This document shows, in pieces, positions 13,801 through 26,060 of a stretch of DNA of 64,000 bases. The notes beneath the pieces were generated by a model, which ran no database searches, was not told where the DNA came from, and saw only the letters and a list, made by a program, of their open reading frames with translations. The position numbers and the translations under genes were made by a program. Origin of the DNA: Lates calcarifer (Eukaryota > Chordata > Actinopteri > Centropomidae); the NCBI RefSeq assembly GCF_001640805.2, contig NC_066853.1, positions 24,816,378 to 24,880,377 of the forward strand. Direction: 5' to 3'. How positions within the stretch are numbered: position 1 is the first letter of the stretch; each line of letters begins with the position of its first letter.

Positions 13801-15668
13801 CACCCTTGTCAGTGACCACCCACAGGGCCCTGAGACCGCTGAAGTACAGGGGCAGGCTCCCTCGGGGTCAGCAGGGGAATCAGTCAGTGAGTGAGTGTCA
13901 GCTGCCAGCAGCAGTTTGTGCAGAGAGAACATTGGAGAGGAGGAGAAGTGTCTCCCCTCATCCATCAGCCTGCAGCAGCCTCTGCACCACTGTGGCCTGC
14001 ATGATTATACACACAGTATCACCACACTGAACAATGCTGCCTGTGCTCACAGTGATTTATTCAGATACTCTGAGTCTGGAAGTTGCTAGTCCAGTCTCTA
14101 TATAACAAATCAACCGATCACCCACAACATTAAAAGCAGTTACTGGTTAAAATGTTACTGCTGAATGGTGTGTATGTACAGTATATATGAATTTATATTG
14201 TGCACTGTATCAAGGTAAACGTTAGGTTGGTAAGAAAATTTTGATTAAAGGTGCATAGTAATAAATTGCCTATCATTTTTTGCTAACATTTAATTTTTTT
14301 GTGATTTATAATATATAGTAATTTATTAGGTTGTAGCTGTTGCTCTGGAAAGAAAATATGACACTTTGTAGCACTGACGTTGTTTCTACATTCTGACTTA
14401 AAAACACATGAACACACCAAAGTCAGAAGAACAACTTCCAGACTTGGGGAAATGGTACCATCCAAAGTGCATGTGAATGGTCCGTGACCCCAACCCTAAT
14501 GACAGTGTTAAGGGTTTTTCCATTGACAACAATAGATATATAACCAAATAATATCACATAGCTAGCATATAATTTTTTAAAATTCTAATAACTGGCCCAA
14601 ATTGGCAGTAAGTATATCATGAAAACACTGTTGTTGACGTGCAGTGCAACCTTAGTCACCATTGTCCTTCCAAATCTTTAGTCATTGTTTTTACAGAACT
14701 GCTGAGTAAAACTGACACAGTGTGCCACAGAGCCATCACCAAACACCTCCAGCTCTGTTACGACTGTGTCAGATACGTTCCGCTTCAAGCTGTGTTCTTT
14801 TACCCAGCATTTTCTTCTGAAACCAGGGAAATCATGTCAGTGCAAGTCAGAGGTAGGAGTGTGTGCTGTGAGTCAGGGAGGTGGAGGGAGGAGAGCGCTG
14901 CTGGCACAATCCAGAGGAAACAGGAGCTAGGTGAAGGAGTCAGATGACTGCTGAAGTGGAGAGTGTGAAGACACAGTGGCTGAGCTGACGTGGCTCTGTA
15001 GACCGCGGTATGAACATCCCGATGACTACTTTCAGATGCCTTGTTCAGCATCTTTTTTGTTTTTCCTCTTTCATGAGCAAACTGGTGGTGTGCTCATTTT
15101 CCTACTGATGAGACTTCCAAATATCGAGAAACAATTTCAACTGCGGAAAATACCAACCAAAATTATGTTGAGGATAATGTGGTAATCACTGAAGAGAACG
15201 CTGATGGAAACTTGATGGAAACCGGGTCTCTGCACCACTTCATCCAGATATTGAAGGAGGAAAAGAAGCACTAATACAAATAAGCAAAACTCCATATACA
15301 GCTCGCAGAGCATTTGACATTTACCGTACCAATATAAAGTATCAATGTAAGCAGTATTTAGCACCACCACTGTACTAGTCAGCAATTCTTTACAAACCAA
15401 TGATCCTGTCCCTGTCTGCAAGACACACTATAGTGTACACAGAATGTGCAAATGACTTTAGATAGCATAGAGAGGACTGACAGAGCCTTTGTTTGAAAGC
15501 CAGTGTTGACAAATACAATACAATCCTTCATAAAATCTGTATGTATATAGTAGGCTAACTCTAGTCATCACAGTATGTTTTATTTGTTCTTAATGTCTTA
15601 TTAATGTCAGTTATGTTCTGCCACTGACAGCTTCACATGGACAGAGTTCATTTACCTGACTGATCGGT

Positions 15669-15702
15669 ACCAACCAGTTAGTGAATGTTCAGGTGATTAT
15701 TT
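15669..15702 (+). repeat. 34-bp exact repeat, copy 1
   Basis: Thirty-four consecutive bases starting ACCAACCAGTTAGTG and ending GGTGATTATTT are identical to 17229-17262. Flanks diverge at once on both sides. Confidence 0.85.
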
Positions 15703-16288
15703 CCTGCCAGTGACTGCATTAAAACCTAAAACTAGACATTATTCAGCTGTGCTGCCTGGAAATGTGACATTTTTAGAACAGCTGCCATGATTTACAATGA
15801 TTCACAAATGCAATTGTCACCAGAATGTTCCTGCCTCAATCCCTCTGAATCAGCAAAATAAATCTGAGTGACAGACCAGCACTTTCTCCCTGTCTCCCTC
15901 ATTAACAGCACTGAGGTGCTCTTGAGCAGTGCTCTTAACCACCAGCTGCTGTAACAGAGCTATTCAGCAGATCAGACTGTGGTTGTAGTGGGAAGCTTTC
16001 AAGTGTGAATGTGCGTTAAGTATGAACAGGGTGCACTCAGTTATAATGAACATTGCTCTCACTCATTCCCAATAACAGCGAATGGCATGTCCATACAGTG
16101 GAAGGAAGGGTTCTTGTTTATCCATGGCACTGCCAGACCACAGTCAACATTTTATACGCTTTGGCAGTAATGATGGCTTGCATGACCTTGTTACAGCTTA
16201 TGAAATCAGTTTGAGACCACCTCAATACACTGCACCAACACAATTAACGCTTAAAGCAAGAAAGGTCCGGGGTTTTTTGTGTGATTGA

Positions 16289-16470
16289 ATGTTCTCTGAG
16301 TGTCTTGGTGTGTTTCCTCTGGGCTCTCCAGTTTCTTCCCACTGTCTGAAGATGTACAGGTTAAATTCAGGTATCATTGTGAGTGGTGTGTACTCTGCCC
16401 CTTAGCTACTGTGTGCTGGGACAGGTTCAGGCCTCCCATGGCCTTGGAAAGGATAAGCACGTACAGAGAG
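16289..16470 (+). mobile_element. degenerate copy of the same SINE-type repeat
   Basis: On the plus strand the order GTTCTCTGAG, CTTCCCACTGTCTGAAGATG, ACAGGTTAAATTCAGG, GTACTCTGCCCC, GGGACAGGTTCAGGCC, AAGGATAAGCA matches the body and tail of the repeat at 4577-4872, with an internal deletion and no tRNA-like head. Confidence 0.6.
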
Positions 16471-17228
16471 CAGAGGAAAAAGCTACAGATTTACAGTATT
16501 TTCTAGTCAAAACTATTGTGTTACATTTGTTTTGAGTGACTGCAGAAGCAACTCAAAGTGTATTTTTTGCTTCTGGGCTGCAGATAACACCACCTCTTAA
16601 AACAAACACCTCTTTTCCATCGTTGTCCATCAGTTGTGTCCTTGCCCACAGCTTGTGATGTAATCAGGTGATTTTTTCCCCAAGCTGTCAGTGTGTGTTT
16701 GTCCAGAATAAAAGGACATCTGGCTTTGTTGTACATCACCTCAGCCTCCCGTGTGATGGAGAAGTTTCCGTCTTCAGCTCGGCCTTTCCCTCATAATCTC
16801 AGCAGGACAATGGTGCCATATTGAAAAAGCAATAAACGTGATTGCTTATCTGTTATCGGCTGTGTGGCACATGAAGGGGCTGAACTAGTTATGCGCATTG
16901 TGTGTTTTGACATTTCAAACCAGTATGGAAAGCGGATGTGATTGATATTACCATAGAGACCGAGTGTGTTTGTTGGGTCTGAGTTATGTTATGTAAGTAG
17001 ATACAGGCCTGATCAGTGCCTGTCAGTTCATGACTAATGGCTGTTGTAATATTGTGCCCCAGCTCCCTCAGACTAAAGACGTCTTCAAGCAATACAAACA
17101 TCAGCACAATTTTCAAAATCCTTTTTTCTTGACAGTCAGTGTGGACAAAATGAACCACCACATGAACAATGGAAGTTTACTCAAAAATAGCAATGAAATT
17201 TCTGAGTGCTTTGATATCTGTGTCAAGC

Positions 17229-17262
17229 ACCAACCAGTTAGTGAATGTTCAGGTGATTATTT
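17229..17262 (+). repeat. 34-bp exact repeat, copy 2
   Basis: Identical to 15669-15702, about 1.56 kb apart in the same orientation. The flanking sequence is different. Confidence 0.85.
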
Positions 17263-18264
17263 GCCTGTGGATTTTTTTATGTAATCAAACAAAAGTTCAC
17301 ATTCAGTGTCTCTCACCTGAACCTTGGAACCTGCAATATATGACTTTTTTTTTGGCCATTTGGGGACAGCAGAAACAAGCTATGAATACAACACTGACAT
17401 ATCGTTACATTTTAAGTCAATGTTGCACACTTGGTAGCAAACATTTGCCTGTTAACTCATCCAGCAGATATTGGATAACCTAAGCATTCTTGTGGAGGTG
17501 GCCACCTGGTGAGCTGAGTCCAATATTCACTATTGCTTTAGTGCTGTTTTTGAAGTACACCAACTCTTGACGGAAATATCTGGTTCTTCAGCTGCTGCTA
17601 GATGCTCCACTATGTTCTCAAGCTAGTTGCTTATTTTGTGTGTCTGCTGTGTGTTACTGGGTTGTTAGCATGCTGTAATTTTGTTAGAACTTTTTTTTTG
17701 GCTGAAAACGGTTGCCTGCTGTGGGCAAAAACAAAGCTGATGAGTCAACTAAAAAACTGAGAACAACTTTAAAGAGATCCAAGAAGCCTGAATTGAGGCA
17801 CCATGAGGTGCATCAGCTGTACTGTAACAGCACTCCATGCATTTTTATAGGAACATCTAACAACAAATGCAGGTATGGTGATACACTGACATTACGTACA
17901 CATATACATCTGAAAACCTAAACTGAGTTACAGACTGTATGGATTGGTACACTTGCAACAGTTAACAAACATCTAACAAACTGAATATCCTATGAAGTGT
18001 ATTTGCATATTTGATTTATTTGAATAGAAGATTGAGTCTGTCATCACTTTGTTTAGTGTCTGACATAATTTCTACCAAAACAGCATTTTTAGAGCATCTT
18101 ATCTCCTTAATTGGATGTATTTCCTGTAGAAATGGGATGTTGGGGCGAGGCACATCAGACAGTTTGATTCTGTAAACTGATGGTGCTAGTTCAGGGAGAG
18201 AAGACAGACTTATTTGGTGTTGGGGATATTTTACTAATTACAAATTTAATTTACACTCTTGATG

Positions 18265-18431
18265 CAGCCTCCTGATTTCCAGCAAGGAAAAAAAGGAAGC
18301 CAGAGAGAACCTCTGCAAGCACAGGAAGAACATGCAAACTCCACACAGAAAAGCCCCGGGCATACCGGGGCTCGAATCCGGAGCCTTCTTGCTGTGAGGC
18401 GACAGTGCTAACCACTGCACCGCTGTGCCGC
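18265..18431 (-). mobile_element. truncated SINE-type repeat with intact tRNA-like head
   Basis: Read on the minus strand it begins GCGGCACAGCGGTGCAGTGG and continues TTAGCACTGTCGCCTCACAG, then has a B-box-like GGATTCGAGCC, and stops at the CTTCC-rich middle. It has the same family and orientation as the copy at 4577 but is better preserved at the head and lacks the tail. Confidence 0.75.
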
Positions 18432-19359
18432 AACACACAAACATGTTTTCTCATAAATTAGAAATGTTTCATTTTGGTCCAAAACCCAAACTTGTATCAT
18501 ACTCAAAGATGTTAATTCTGCTCTGTCTTTTACATCGGCTGCCATTTTCTTCATCTCAGTTTTGTGTCATCCATCATCACTTTTACATAGTGACAAGGGG
18601 CTCTGTGCCCTCATGCGTTGATGATGTTGAACACAATGTCATCTGAGTCAGCACAGTCTCTCTGTGCTGTTAGTTCCTGTTTGAGCTTTTTGCACTGCTT
18701 TCACTCCTGATGCTGTCAGAACAGTTCTGATACTTGTTATTCATCGTAATTACTTGGCTATAATAACATAGCTCTGTGTCTCGACTCCTCTACATTCTGT
18801 TCAGGGTTATACACACAATTCTTGGGTGATTGTTCCATTGGTCAACTTAAAAGAATTATTTCACTATAATCTATTTTCTAAGGACTCAGATCTAGAAAGA
18901 AAAGCCTTCAAGAATAGCTGTTGTCAGCAGAGGGACAGTTTCTGCAGTGTACAGGCTGCTGTGCTTTGCTTCTGCTGACTGCAGAAAATATGGTGGGAAT
19001 GAGACATGGGTGTACTCATCTCTTCCACACAATGGGACATAGCAATTCACAATACTTTAAAACTATCAAGTTGCATCTGATACAATTTTTTGCAAATAAA
19101 AATAATACACAGGGCCTACATTATAACAGTGAAAAAAAATTGACTGCATACTGTCTAATTTATGGTCGTGATGTGATGTGTGTCATGTGTTTTTGACATG
19201 CACATCAAACCTTTGGGACTTTATTAAGACCTAAAAATAAAATAACCCTGTATACAAACTGAATTTATAAACTGGTTTTATGGGGAGTTACATGATACTA
19301 CAACAGTGATATTTAGAGGTACTGGTAGGCATTTTTTTTAACCTTTTGTACAGCACCAG

Positions 19360-19490
19360 CCTAGCTGTCTCCCAGTTCTAAGTCTTTATCGCCTCCTGGC
19401 TTCAGCTTCATATTTAGTGTACAGACATGAGAGTAGTGTCAGTCTTCTCATCTGTCTCTTGGCAAGAAAGCAAATAAGCATATTTATGAT
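19360..19490 (-). repeat. teleost interspersed repeat (GTCTTTATGCTAAGC family), single arm
   Basis: CAGCCTAGCTGTCTCCCAGT, AAGTCTTTATCGCC, TCAGCTTCATATTTAGTG, GACATGAGAGTAGTGTCAG and GCAAGAAAGCAAATAAGCAT occur in the order of a repeat I know from many teleost introns. It is the same family as the two arms at 38185-38510. Confidence 0.65.
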
Positions 19491-19691
19491 ATATAGTCAC
19501 CAAATTGTCAACATGTGCTGAGCAAATCACAGCACTGTAGCAGGAATGATAGTGGGTGGTAACTGTTGTCATTTTAAGATAACATGACCTGTGTTTATTC
19601 AGTTCATTTCCTAAACTGAGATAGATTCTTCTAAGCTGTCCATTTTGGTGTGGAACAAATTAATACAAACGATGAACATGCTGTTTTCCAG

Positions 19692-19817
19692 GCTGTATGC
19701 TGTGTTTTGGCCAGTCAAACTTCTTCCGCTTCAACCACCCTGAGGAGGCCTTCAGGATGAAGAGCATGATGCCCCAGGGAGGAAGCGTCTCCACCGGGGA
19801 CTACAGAATTTGTGCAG
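19692..19817 (+). CDS. phldb1: phldb1 exon w1: end of the FHA domain
   Basis: This 126-nt exon has 2 nt completing a split Gly codon, 41 codons and 1 trailing nt. It follows a TTTTCCAG acceptor and ends at a CAG/GTACTG donor. It encodes CMLCFGQSNFFRFNHPEEAF followed by a Lys/Met-rich stretch. This corresponds to the last beta strands of the PHLDB1 FHA (phosphothreonine-binding-type) domain and the residues just after it; the human counterpart as I remember it reads CMLCLGQSTFLRFNHPAEA. The trailing G joins AC of the next exon to give Asp. The preceding FHA exons, which should end in phase 1, were not recognised upstream. The last 14 or so residues (GGSVSTGDYRICA) are not conserved with the human protein as I recall it. 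Confidence 0.93.
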
Positions 19818-20686
19818 GTACTGTATGGCACTCGTTTGCATCATCATTACTCCCATTCATTTGTGTGTTTAACTGTCCTACCCTGAACATCATGTCAGGG
19901 GTTTCTTCTTCCACAAACATGGACCCATTGATAATAAAATTACACCAACCCTTTTTCACATGAATTAGAAAGTGTAGAAAGAGCATATCCCTTGTGAAGT
20001 TCCAGTTTCAGCTTGGCCTATATGAATGGGTTAGATTGTTGCAGGGGCCAATGGGCTGGTGGTGAGGTGGAGCAGCAGGATCGTTTATTTTACAGGTGGC
20101 TGTTTGCACAGCACGGCATTTTTCCTTTTTTTTATAGCCTGGCTAGGGTGGAGGAAATGTACCCGCACAGAGCAGAGGCATGAAATCTATATAAGTATAT
20201 TAAGTTGTTGTTACACAGGACTGGACCAATATATGGCTTCAATAATTCTGTTAACTAAATCTGGTAACCTACCTTGCAATTTGTTTTCCTTTGTTTTTAG
20301 TTTGATTATTCTTAGGTTTTTTCATAAATATGTTACTGTAAAGGTGTTCCATTTAGGGACCTGTCAACCCACCTAAAGAACAGACAGAGTTGGTTTAAGT
20401 GATTTCCCTACTCTGACAAAACATATATTAAAATACAAAACTCTCACCAGGCCCCTGATCATATTTGAACATAAACATTAAATAAAGGCACAAATTTAAA
20501 CAGATATTCCTGTTTGCAGCTCTGTTACAAGACCGTTGTTGTCGGCATCAGTCTTTAAAATGCAGCACCCGTTGAACTCTTCAGCCTGAACGGTGCCCAG
20601 CTGGGACCTGGTGCTGGAGTTCACACCATGCATGTTTTATGAGCATCTCATTCCTCTACATCTCCGGGCAGAGTTTTTAGCAGCTA

Positions 20687-20688
<2 letters not shown>

Positions 20689-20735
<47 letters not shown>
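20689..20735. repeat. TG dinucleotide microsatellite
   Basis: About 23 TG units in the intron after exon w1. It generates Cys/Val ORFs that are not genes. Confidence 0.95.
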
Positions 20736-20736
<1 letters not shown>

Positions 20737-21662
20737 TCTGAATGTTCCTCCTCACAGGCTTGCAGCTGTAAGTGTATCTTTTCTTGGCCAGCTCTACTAC
20801 CAGGGATCTGTCATAGCATCTTGTTATTTCCCTCCTTTTACCGTTGATGCTGCCTGCCATCAGGGGATAAGTATAGCACACAGGCATGCTGGCTGCTGTG
20901 GACTTCCTGATCCAGTAATGAAAGCTTTCCGTTGTTTAGAAACTTACCATTTTCCTCAATTATGCATTCCTGAGTTGCATTCAGATGAAGACTGCTTATA
21001 CCACTCCCATGATAAACAAGGCATATCTGTCATATCTGCTTGGAGAGACTTTAAAATTACACTTGTTAGCTGTGTACGAATTCTAGAACCAGAGCTATTA
21101 TGGAGAACAAACCCCGCTATATCTAACTGACCTACAATTTGATTTAAGAATTTAATATTTCCCAGCTTTTCTGTCTGAAACAAAACACTGACATTAATTA
21201 GTAATACTCATACAATGGTGGTGAAACCTGTTGATATATGGGATTATGGTCAGTCTGTGCTATAGGGCCATAAAACCTTACTCACTGCCTCCTTAAAATA
21301 CCTGTAAAAATATATGGGCCTGTGGCTACTTTTTTCCAGTGTGCAGCAGTCTAATAAAGACTCTACATTGCTCTGTCTGTTGCTGCCATGTTGCCAGGTC
21401 ACTAACACTAACTAGCCAGCTGTCTGCTGACTGCTGTCTTGTTGAACACAAACAGTAAGAGTAGATTAGTGTGTGGATTTTCTGCTCTACCTGTGCTGGA
21501 ACTAACTGAAGCATCTACCCCTGTCAGTCCATAGTTATGGACCACAATGGAAATAAGCTTTTAGCCTCATTGTGCTTTTTTATTATTGACAGTTTAATTG
21601 TATGACAGGGCATGGCAACAGCAGTCTTTATTTACCCTTAATGTGGTCAAATAAATCTAACT

Positions 21663-21670
21663 ATCTTACC
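21663..21670. repeat. left target-site duplication of the hAT element
   Basis: ATCTTACC directly precedes the TAGGTTTGCAAA terminus and is repeated exactly after the other terminus. Confidence 0.85.
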
Positions 21671-22347
21671 TAGGTTTGCAAAGGGGTGGAAAATTTCCAG
21701 TAAATTTCCAGAAACTTTCTGGAAACTTTCCATGGGAAGTTAAGCTGGCAAATTTTGGAAATTTTGAAAATATTTTACGATTGATGCTGGATAAATGAAC
21801 AGAAATAGGCTAGATGAGTACATGAATTCTCCTCAAACAGCCGCTGAATCAAACTGTAACCTACAGTCTTGTATGAACAGAAAACTGACAGAGGGCAGAA
21901 GAAACGGCGTCACGGTTGAGCTAGTACCATGATAGCTGGCCTCTTAAATTCCAGTCCAGTCAATCTTAGTCTTTTAATGTAAAAAAAAAAAAACATTTGA
22001 CTTATTTTTTGCTAATTTAACTTTAATACCACAGATCAAACACATTTATGCCAATAATATCATCAAAACTGACTGGCTGTAGTCTGTGGGCTCAGATGCA
22101 GTAGTGTGGCTATAGTGAACAGGATTCTGGAAATGATCTGTGCATGTGATGGACGAATGCACACTGCAGAATAGAAATTCAAACACATTTTTTTTTCTCT
22201 AACTACATTTAAGTTCCCTGTTACAGGCTAACCTGCAATTTAGCAAATTTCCAGTTTATTCCCATATATTCCCATTAATTCCCATATATTCCTGTTAATT
22301 CCCATAGAAAGTTTCCAACTGAAAATTTCTGAAATTTTGCAACCCTA
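21671..22347. mobile_element. non-autonomous hAT-like element with intact target duplication
   Basis: The element starts TAGGTTTGCAAAGGGGTGG and ends GAAATTTTGCAACCCTA, imperfect terminal inverted repeats (TAGGTTTGCAAA versus TAGGGTTGCAAA). It is flanked on both sides by the identical 8-bp ATCTTACC (21663-21670 and 22348-22355), the duplication size of hAT transposases. Subterminal regions repeat GGAAACTTTCC and ATTCCCATATATTCCC words. It is 677 bp with no transposase ORF, so it would depend on an enzyme supplied elsewhere. Confidence 0.85.
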
Positions 22348-22355
22348 ATCTTACC
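22348..22355. repeat. right target-site duplication of the hAT element
   Basis: ATCTTACC directly follows the TTTGCAACCCTA terminus, identical to the left copy. Confidence 0.85.
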
Positions 22356-24779
22356 TGTATTTTTTGCACTGCCACCTTGGAATGAGCTGCCATCACTATT
22401 TAAATTTAACTTCTGTTTGTTTTCTAGTTTCGATTCTTTCTCGAACTTTAGATTCACTAAGCATAAGATAAAACAAGCATACATCACATAGAAGAGGCTA
22501 TGTACTGTGAAGCTGGCAGCACATTGCAATCTTTGAAAAACAACAATATTGTGATTTTTTTCTTTAAGTCTCAAGAAATGAGAAGCCAAACAGCCTAACT
22601 GATTACACTGAGATGGTCGAGTGTGAGGGGAAAAACACCAGGATGTTAGTTTGATAATTGCCAGCTGAGCACATGTTGTAATGAGGGGGGTCTGTGTTTA
22701 AACTGGTTGAAAGTATTTATCAGCTGGACTTGTATCATCAACAGCTTGTGATCAGTTGTAAAGATATTTTGCACCTTGGCCGGACCTGGCTTATGAGAAG
22801 GTACAGACCCACACTGATGAAGACCCATTATCTGCCTGATATGGTACATTTGTGAAAAATTTAGTTGTTAGTTGTTGTTTCTGTTGTAAAAAACGTCCTC
22901 CTGTGTTTATGTTTTTTAGCATGTGAAACTCAGCTCTGCAGTGCTACTGTATTTCTGTGATGCCGGTCACATTCACCTGTCCGTTGTTTAGTTTTGGTGA
23001 GCTTTGCCAGGTCAGTGACGGTCCGCTGAGCAGCTGTCTTCAGCCAGCTGTCTTTCAGCTACCATCTCTTCACTGATTGGACATTTCCTGTGCCTCTCTG
23101 CCAGGCCAGCAGACGGCTTTGTGCCCCGAGCTGCTTACTTAAAGTGGCTGACGGCTGGGTTTACAGTATCTTTTTCAGAAACTATTTATAAACCTCCAGT
23201 TTCATCCCACTGTCTGCCTTCTCTCCACCCTCCCTTCCTGGGTTTCCCTTCGGTCCCCTCGTGCACCCACCCACTGGCCCTCTGTGTGTTCGCCTTGCTT
23301 TTCAACAAAAGCTCTTTATCTCTCTCTGATTTGGCAGCTGTATCTGTCGCTGGGTGCTTGACAGTCTATGAAATCTGCTTTTTGCAGAGCCATAGACAGA
23401 GATGAATGAATGATGGATGATTTAGATGCAGCTGATTAGAATTGTGGTCGCAGTATATGGCACCATACTGCTGTTGAATCTCTGATATTATTATGCAATA
23501 AAAACAAGTGTCCATCAATAAAATAGGATTGGACAATTTTGGACCACAAACTGAGAATATGCTTGCCATTTGAAGATGTCTGCACCTCTTTTTTGCCAGT
23601 TTTCATTTCTAAACCACGCATAAACCTTTTACCACACATTTTCATCTCCAAGGAAAATATTTTTCCCTTTGGTATTTCACCATACTTGATATACAGTGTC
23701 TCTGTTTTATTATCTTCTTCTTATTCATTTAATTTCATTCAGTTTAGTATTTTAAGGGAAAATGTTCAATTGTAGTTTTTTCTTAACTTCACAGTTAGTA
23801 AATCAGTCTGAATGTATAGAGTCAGGTTTAAGATGTGTTTGACAGACTGATAGAGTGTGAATAAGTGCTTTTACTCAGGTACTGTACATTAGTATATGTT
23901 AAAAATATTTGTACTTTACTCAAGTATTTCATTTTATTGCTACATTATATCTAACTGTATAACTTATGAAACTGCTCCACCTTGACTGACTTACTGCACT
24001 AAAATTCCACTTACACTTACATGCAATCCAGTAATATAACATTTAATTGTTGAACAATTTTACAACCATTTTCATGCTTTTACCTTTGATGCCTCAAGTA
24101 CATTTTGGTAATTATTACTTATGTCACATAAGTAAATGTATCTTCATTTCATTTTCACTGCAGGAGGAATTTTACTTGTAATGTAGTATTTTTATATTGC
24201 AGTATTGCCACTTAAGTGAAGGGTCTGAATCCACCACCACTTCCTCCACCACTAGTTTTGATGGATTTTGAATGCTGCAAAAACTTGTTTTCATGCAGAG
24301 TTTATGGTCAGAAAAAAATATGGTTGTGTGGCTTTGGATGCATGCAGACTGACAATTTGAGACAGAATAAACAGACAAACACTGTTTATTTAAAGTAATC
24401 AACTTCCATGCCTTGGGAACTCTTAAAACATTTTCTCTCCTTGGACGTTATTGACTTTTAAGCTGATGTGTTGCCCGACTGATCAGATTTAATTTTAAAA
24501 ACCATTATAAGCCCTGTGGCCTGTCATTGTCAGTCTCTGTCTATGTTAATAATGGTCCAGTACCAGCCCAGATAATCCAGAAACCTTATTTTCAATGCCA
24601 GTAAAATGTCAATATGGTGAAGTTGTTAGCAGTGAAGTAGGATTTGTTGATGCCCTCAACACACTCTCATCTAAAACAGACAAATTCTGCTTTAGAAAGA
24701 CAATTACAGCGACAAGCAATGAAGTCCTTTGTCGTGACTCTTTAAAAGATTGCTGTAAACTCGCAGTAATTCACAGCTC

Positions 24780-26060
24780 CCTGGGTAGGAAGAGCTACGT
24801 CAAGTTGGCCGGGACACCGGAAGTAAGACGATTTCACCTTCAAAATACAATACAGCATTTACTCATTTGATGAATGTCTTTTTAGGCGTGCTGTTCTTTT
24901 GAGCTACCTGGTTCACATGTTTAAACACACGTGTTCTTCAAGTATAGGACCTTCAGTAAAAAGTCAGGGCACTATTACCTTTCAGAACAGTAGGGACATT
25001 GTTGGTATTTAACCCACTTAATCAAAATTGACGTACGGTTTCACTGACGAGGACGTTATAACATTCATCAAACTATTTGCTTGTTTACATCGTTGACAAC
25101 ACATTTACAATAGCAAGTATTTTCCAAGTACAAGCGGTCTAACCTAGATCTTTATTTTGAAGGTTATGGCCGGCAAAGCTATGCTACGTTTTAGACAACT
25201 TGATACTAGTGGCACCGTAAGCAGCGGCGGTGCCTAGCACCCCAACCCCCGGCTGAAATATCACCTCGGTGGTGAATCTCCCTCGGTGTGTGTGGAGCTA
25301 GGCACGACAGGGCTCCGTCACACCCGGTCTGTTACCGGTGTCCGGTGGATGTGGGCCTCAATGTGTTTCATATTGCAAGTGAACCGCACTGACATTGACC
25401 GGGTCGCAGTTTTATTCCTTCATGTGAGTAACCCTACTGCTTACTGACTGAGCTTGGGGCGAGAGATGTGATACGAACCGGCCACACGCCAAATTCCATT
25501 CAGATTCTGCTGGTTTTAATAGTCATTTTGTTCATCTAGGAATGTACACACAGCGGGGGACATCACATACTTAATGCGATTCTTTGGAACTTCGGTCTTT
25601 ATTCAGCTTACTAGCTACAGGGGATCAATAAAATGTCCTTAATTCGAAAAATATATATTTTACCTAGGTCACAACATTACAGTATGTTCTCATGAGAGTG
25701 AAATGTGGGGAATGGCAGATGATTCTACGTATGTTTATTGTAACTAGCGCTTATTGATGATGGCATTGATGCCGAATTATAGAGGTCCTCATGTGTAATA
25801 AAATCTTTTAATTCATATTGTGACTGACGCGCACTTTTACCGGCAAGGACGCTAACATTAAATTGCCAGATTTTTAAATGAGGTTTGGCATTATGTACTC
25901 GAGCTAGTCTGTATCCCATGACATCATTGCATGGGCTTTCCCTCACCAAACGGATGCATTTATTTTTGTCACCCCACCCCCTTCGTTTTTGACCCCGTAC
26001 ATAAGAATCCAGCGGGTTTGTGCGAAACGATGTGACACTGACATTCACGCGGAGCTCAAC
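24780..26060. promoter_or_regulatory. intronic CpG island, candidate alternative promoter
   Basis: CpGs are dense here (for example GCAGCGGCGGTGCC near 25220, CACACCCGGTCTGTTACCGG near 25320, TGACGCGCAC near 25825), while flanking intron is CpG-poor. Its left edge has an ETS-type ACCGGAAGT at 24816-24824 and a CRE-like TACGTCA at 24796-24802, motifs typical of TATA-less promoters. A CAT/GTGAGT donor-like site at 25424 could end a non-coding exon that splices to 27622. Transcription direction and use are inferred. Confidence 0.5.

Larger units (their letters stand above)
1..19691. other. non-coding region upstream of the first recognised exon
   Basis: AT-rich sequence with many stop codons in all frames; the ORFs here are short and look random. 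It could be 5' flank, a first intron, or both. I looked for the missing FHA exons (HCYIE and VSLGSGRLSTAITLLPLE type sequences) and did not find them. Items inside that I could support are listed separately: a CpG-rich patch at 1.7-2.1 kb, SINE pieces, Tc1 and LINE remnants, and microsatellites. Two GC-richer patches (13780-13990 and 14820-15010) have no recognisable coding content. Confidence 0.7.

Noticed and set aside
13678..14089. Overlapping ORFs of 64 to 97 residues on both strands
   Set aside because: Several frames are open only because the patch is GC-rich. None matches the missing FHA exons.
18301..18431. tRNA-like A and B box sequences
   Set aside because: They belong to the head of a SINE-type repeat shared with 4577-4872 and are not a functional tRNA gene.
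20687..21130. 147-residue ORF beginning with Cys/Val repeats
   Set aside because: It is opened by a TG microsatellite, and the rest is not protein-like.
24595..24870. 91-residue ORF overlapping the left edge of the CpG island
   Set aside because: No recognisable motif, ordinary codon use, and it spans the ETS site. It is more likely promoter-flanking sequence than a gene.
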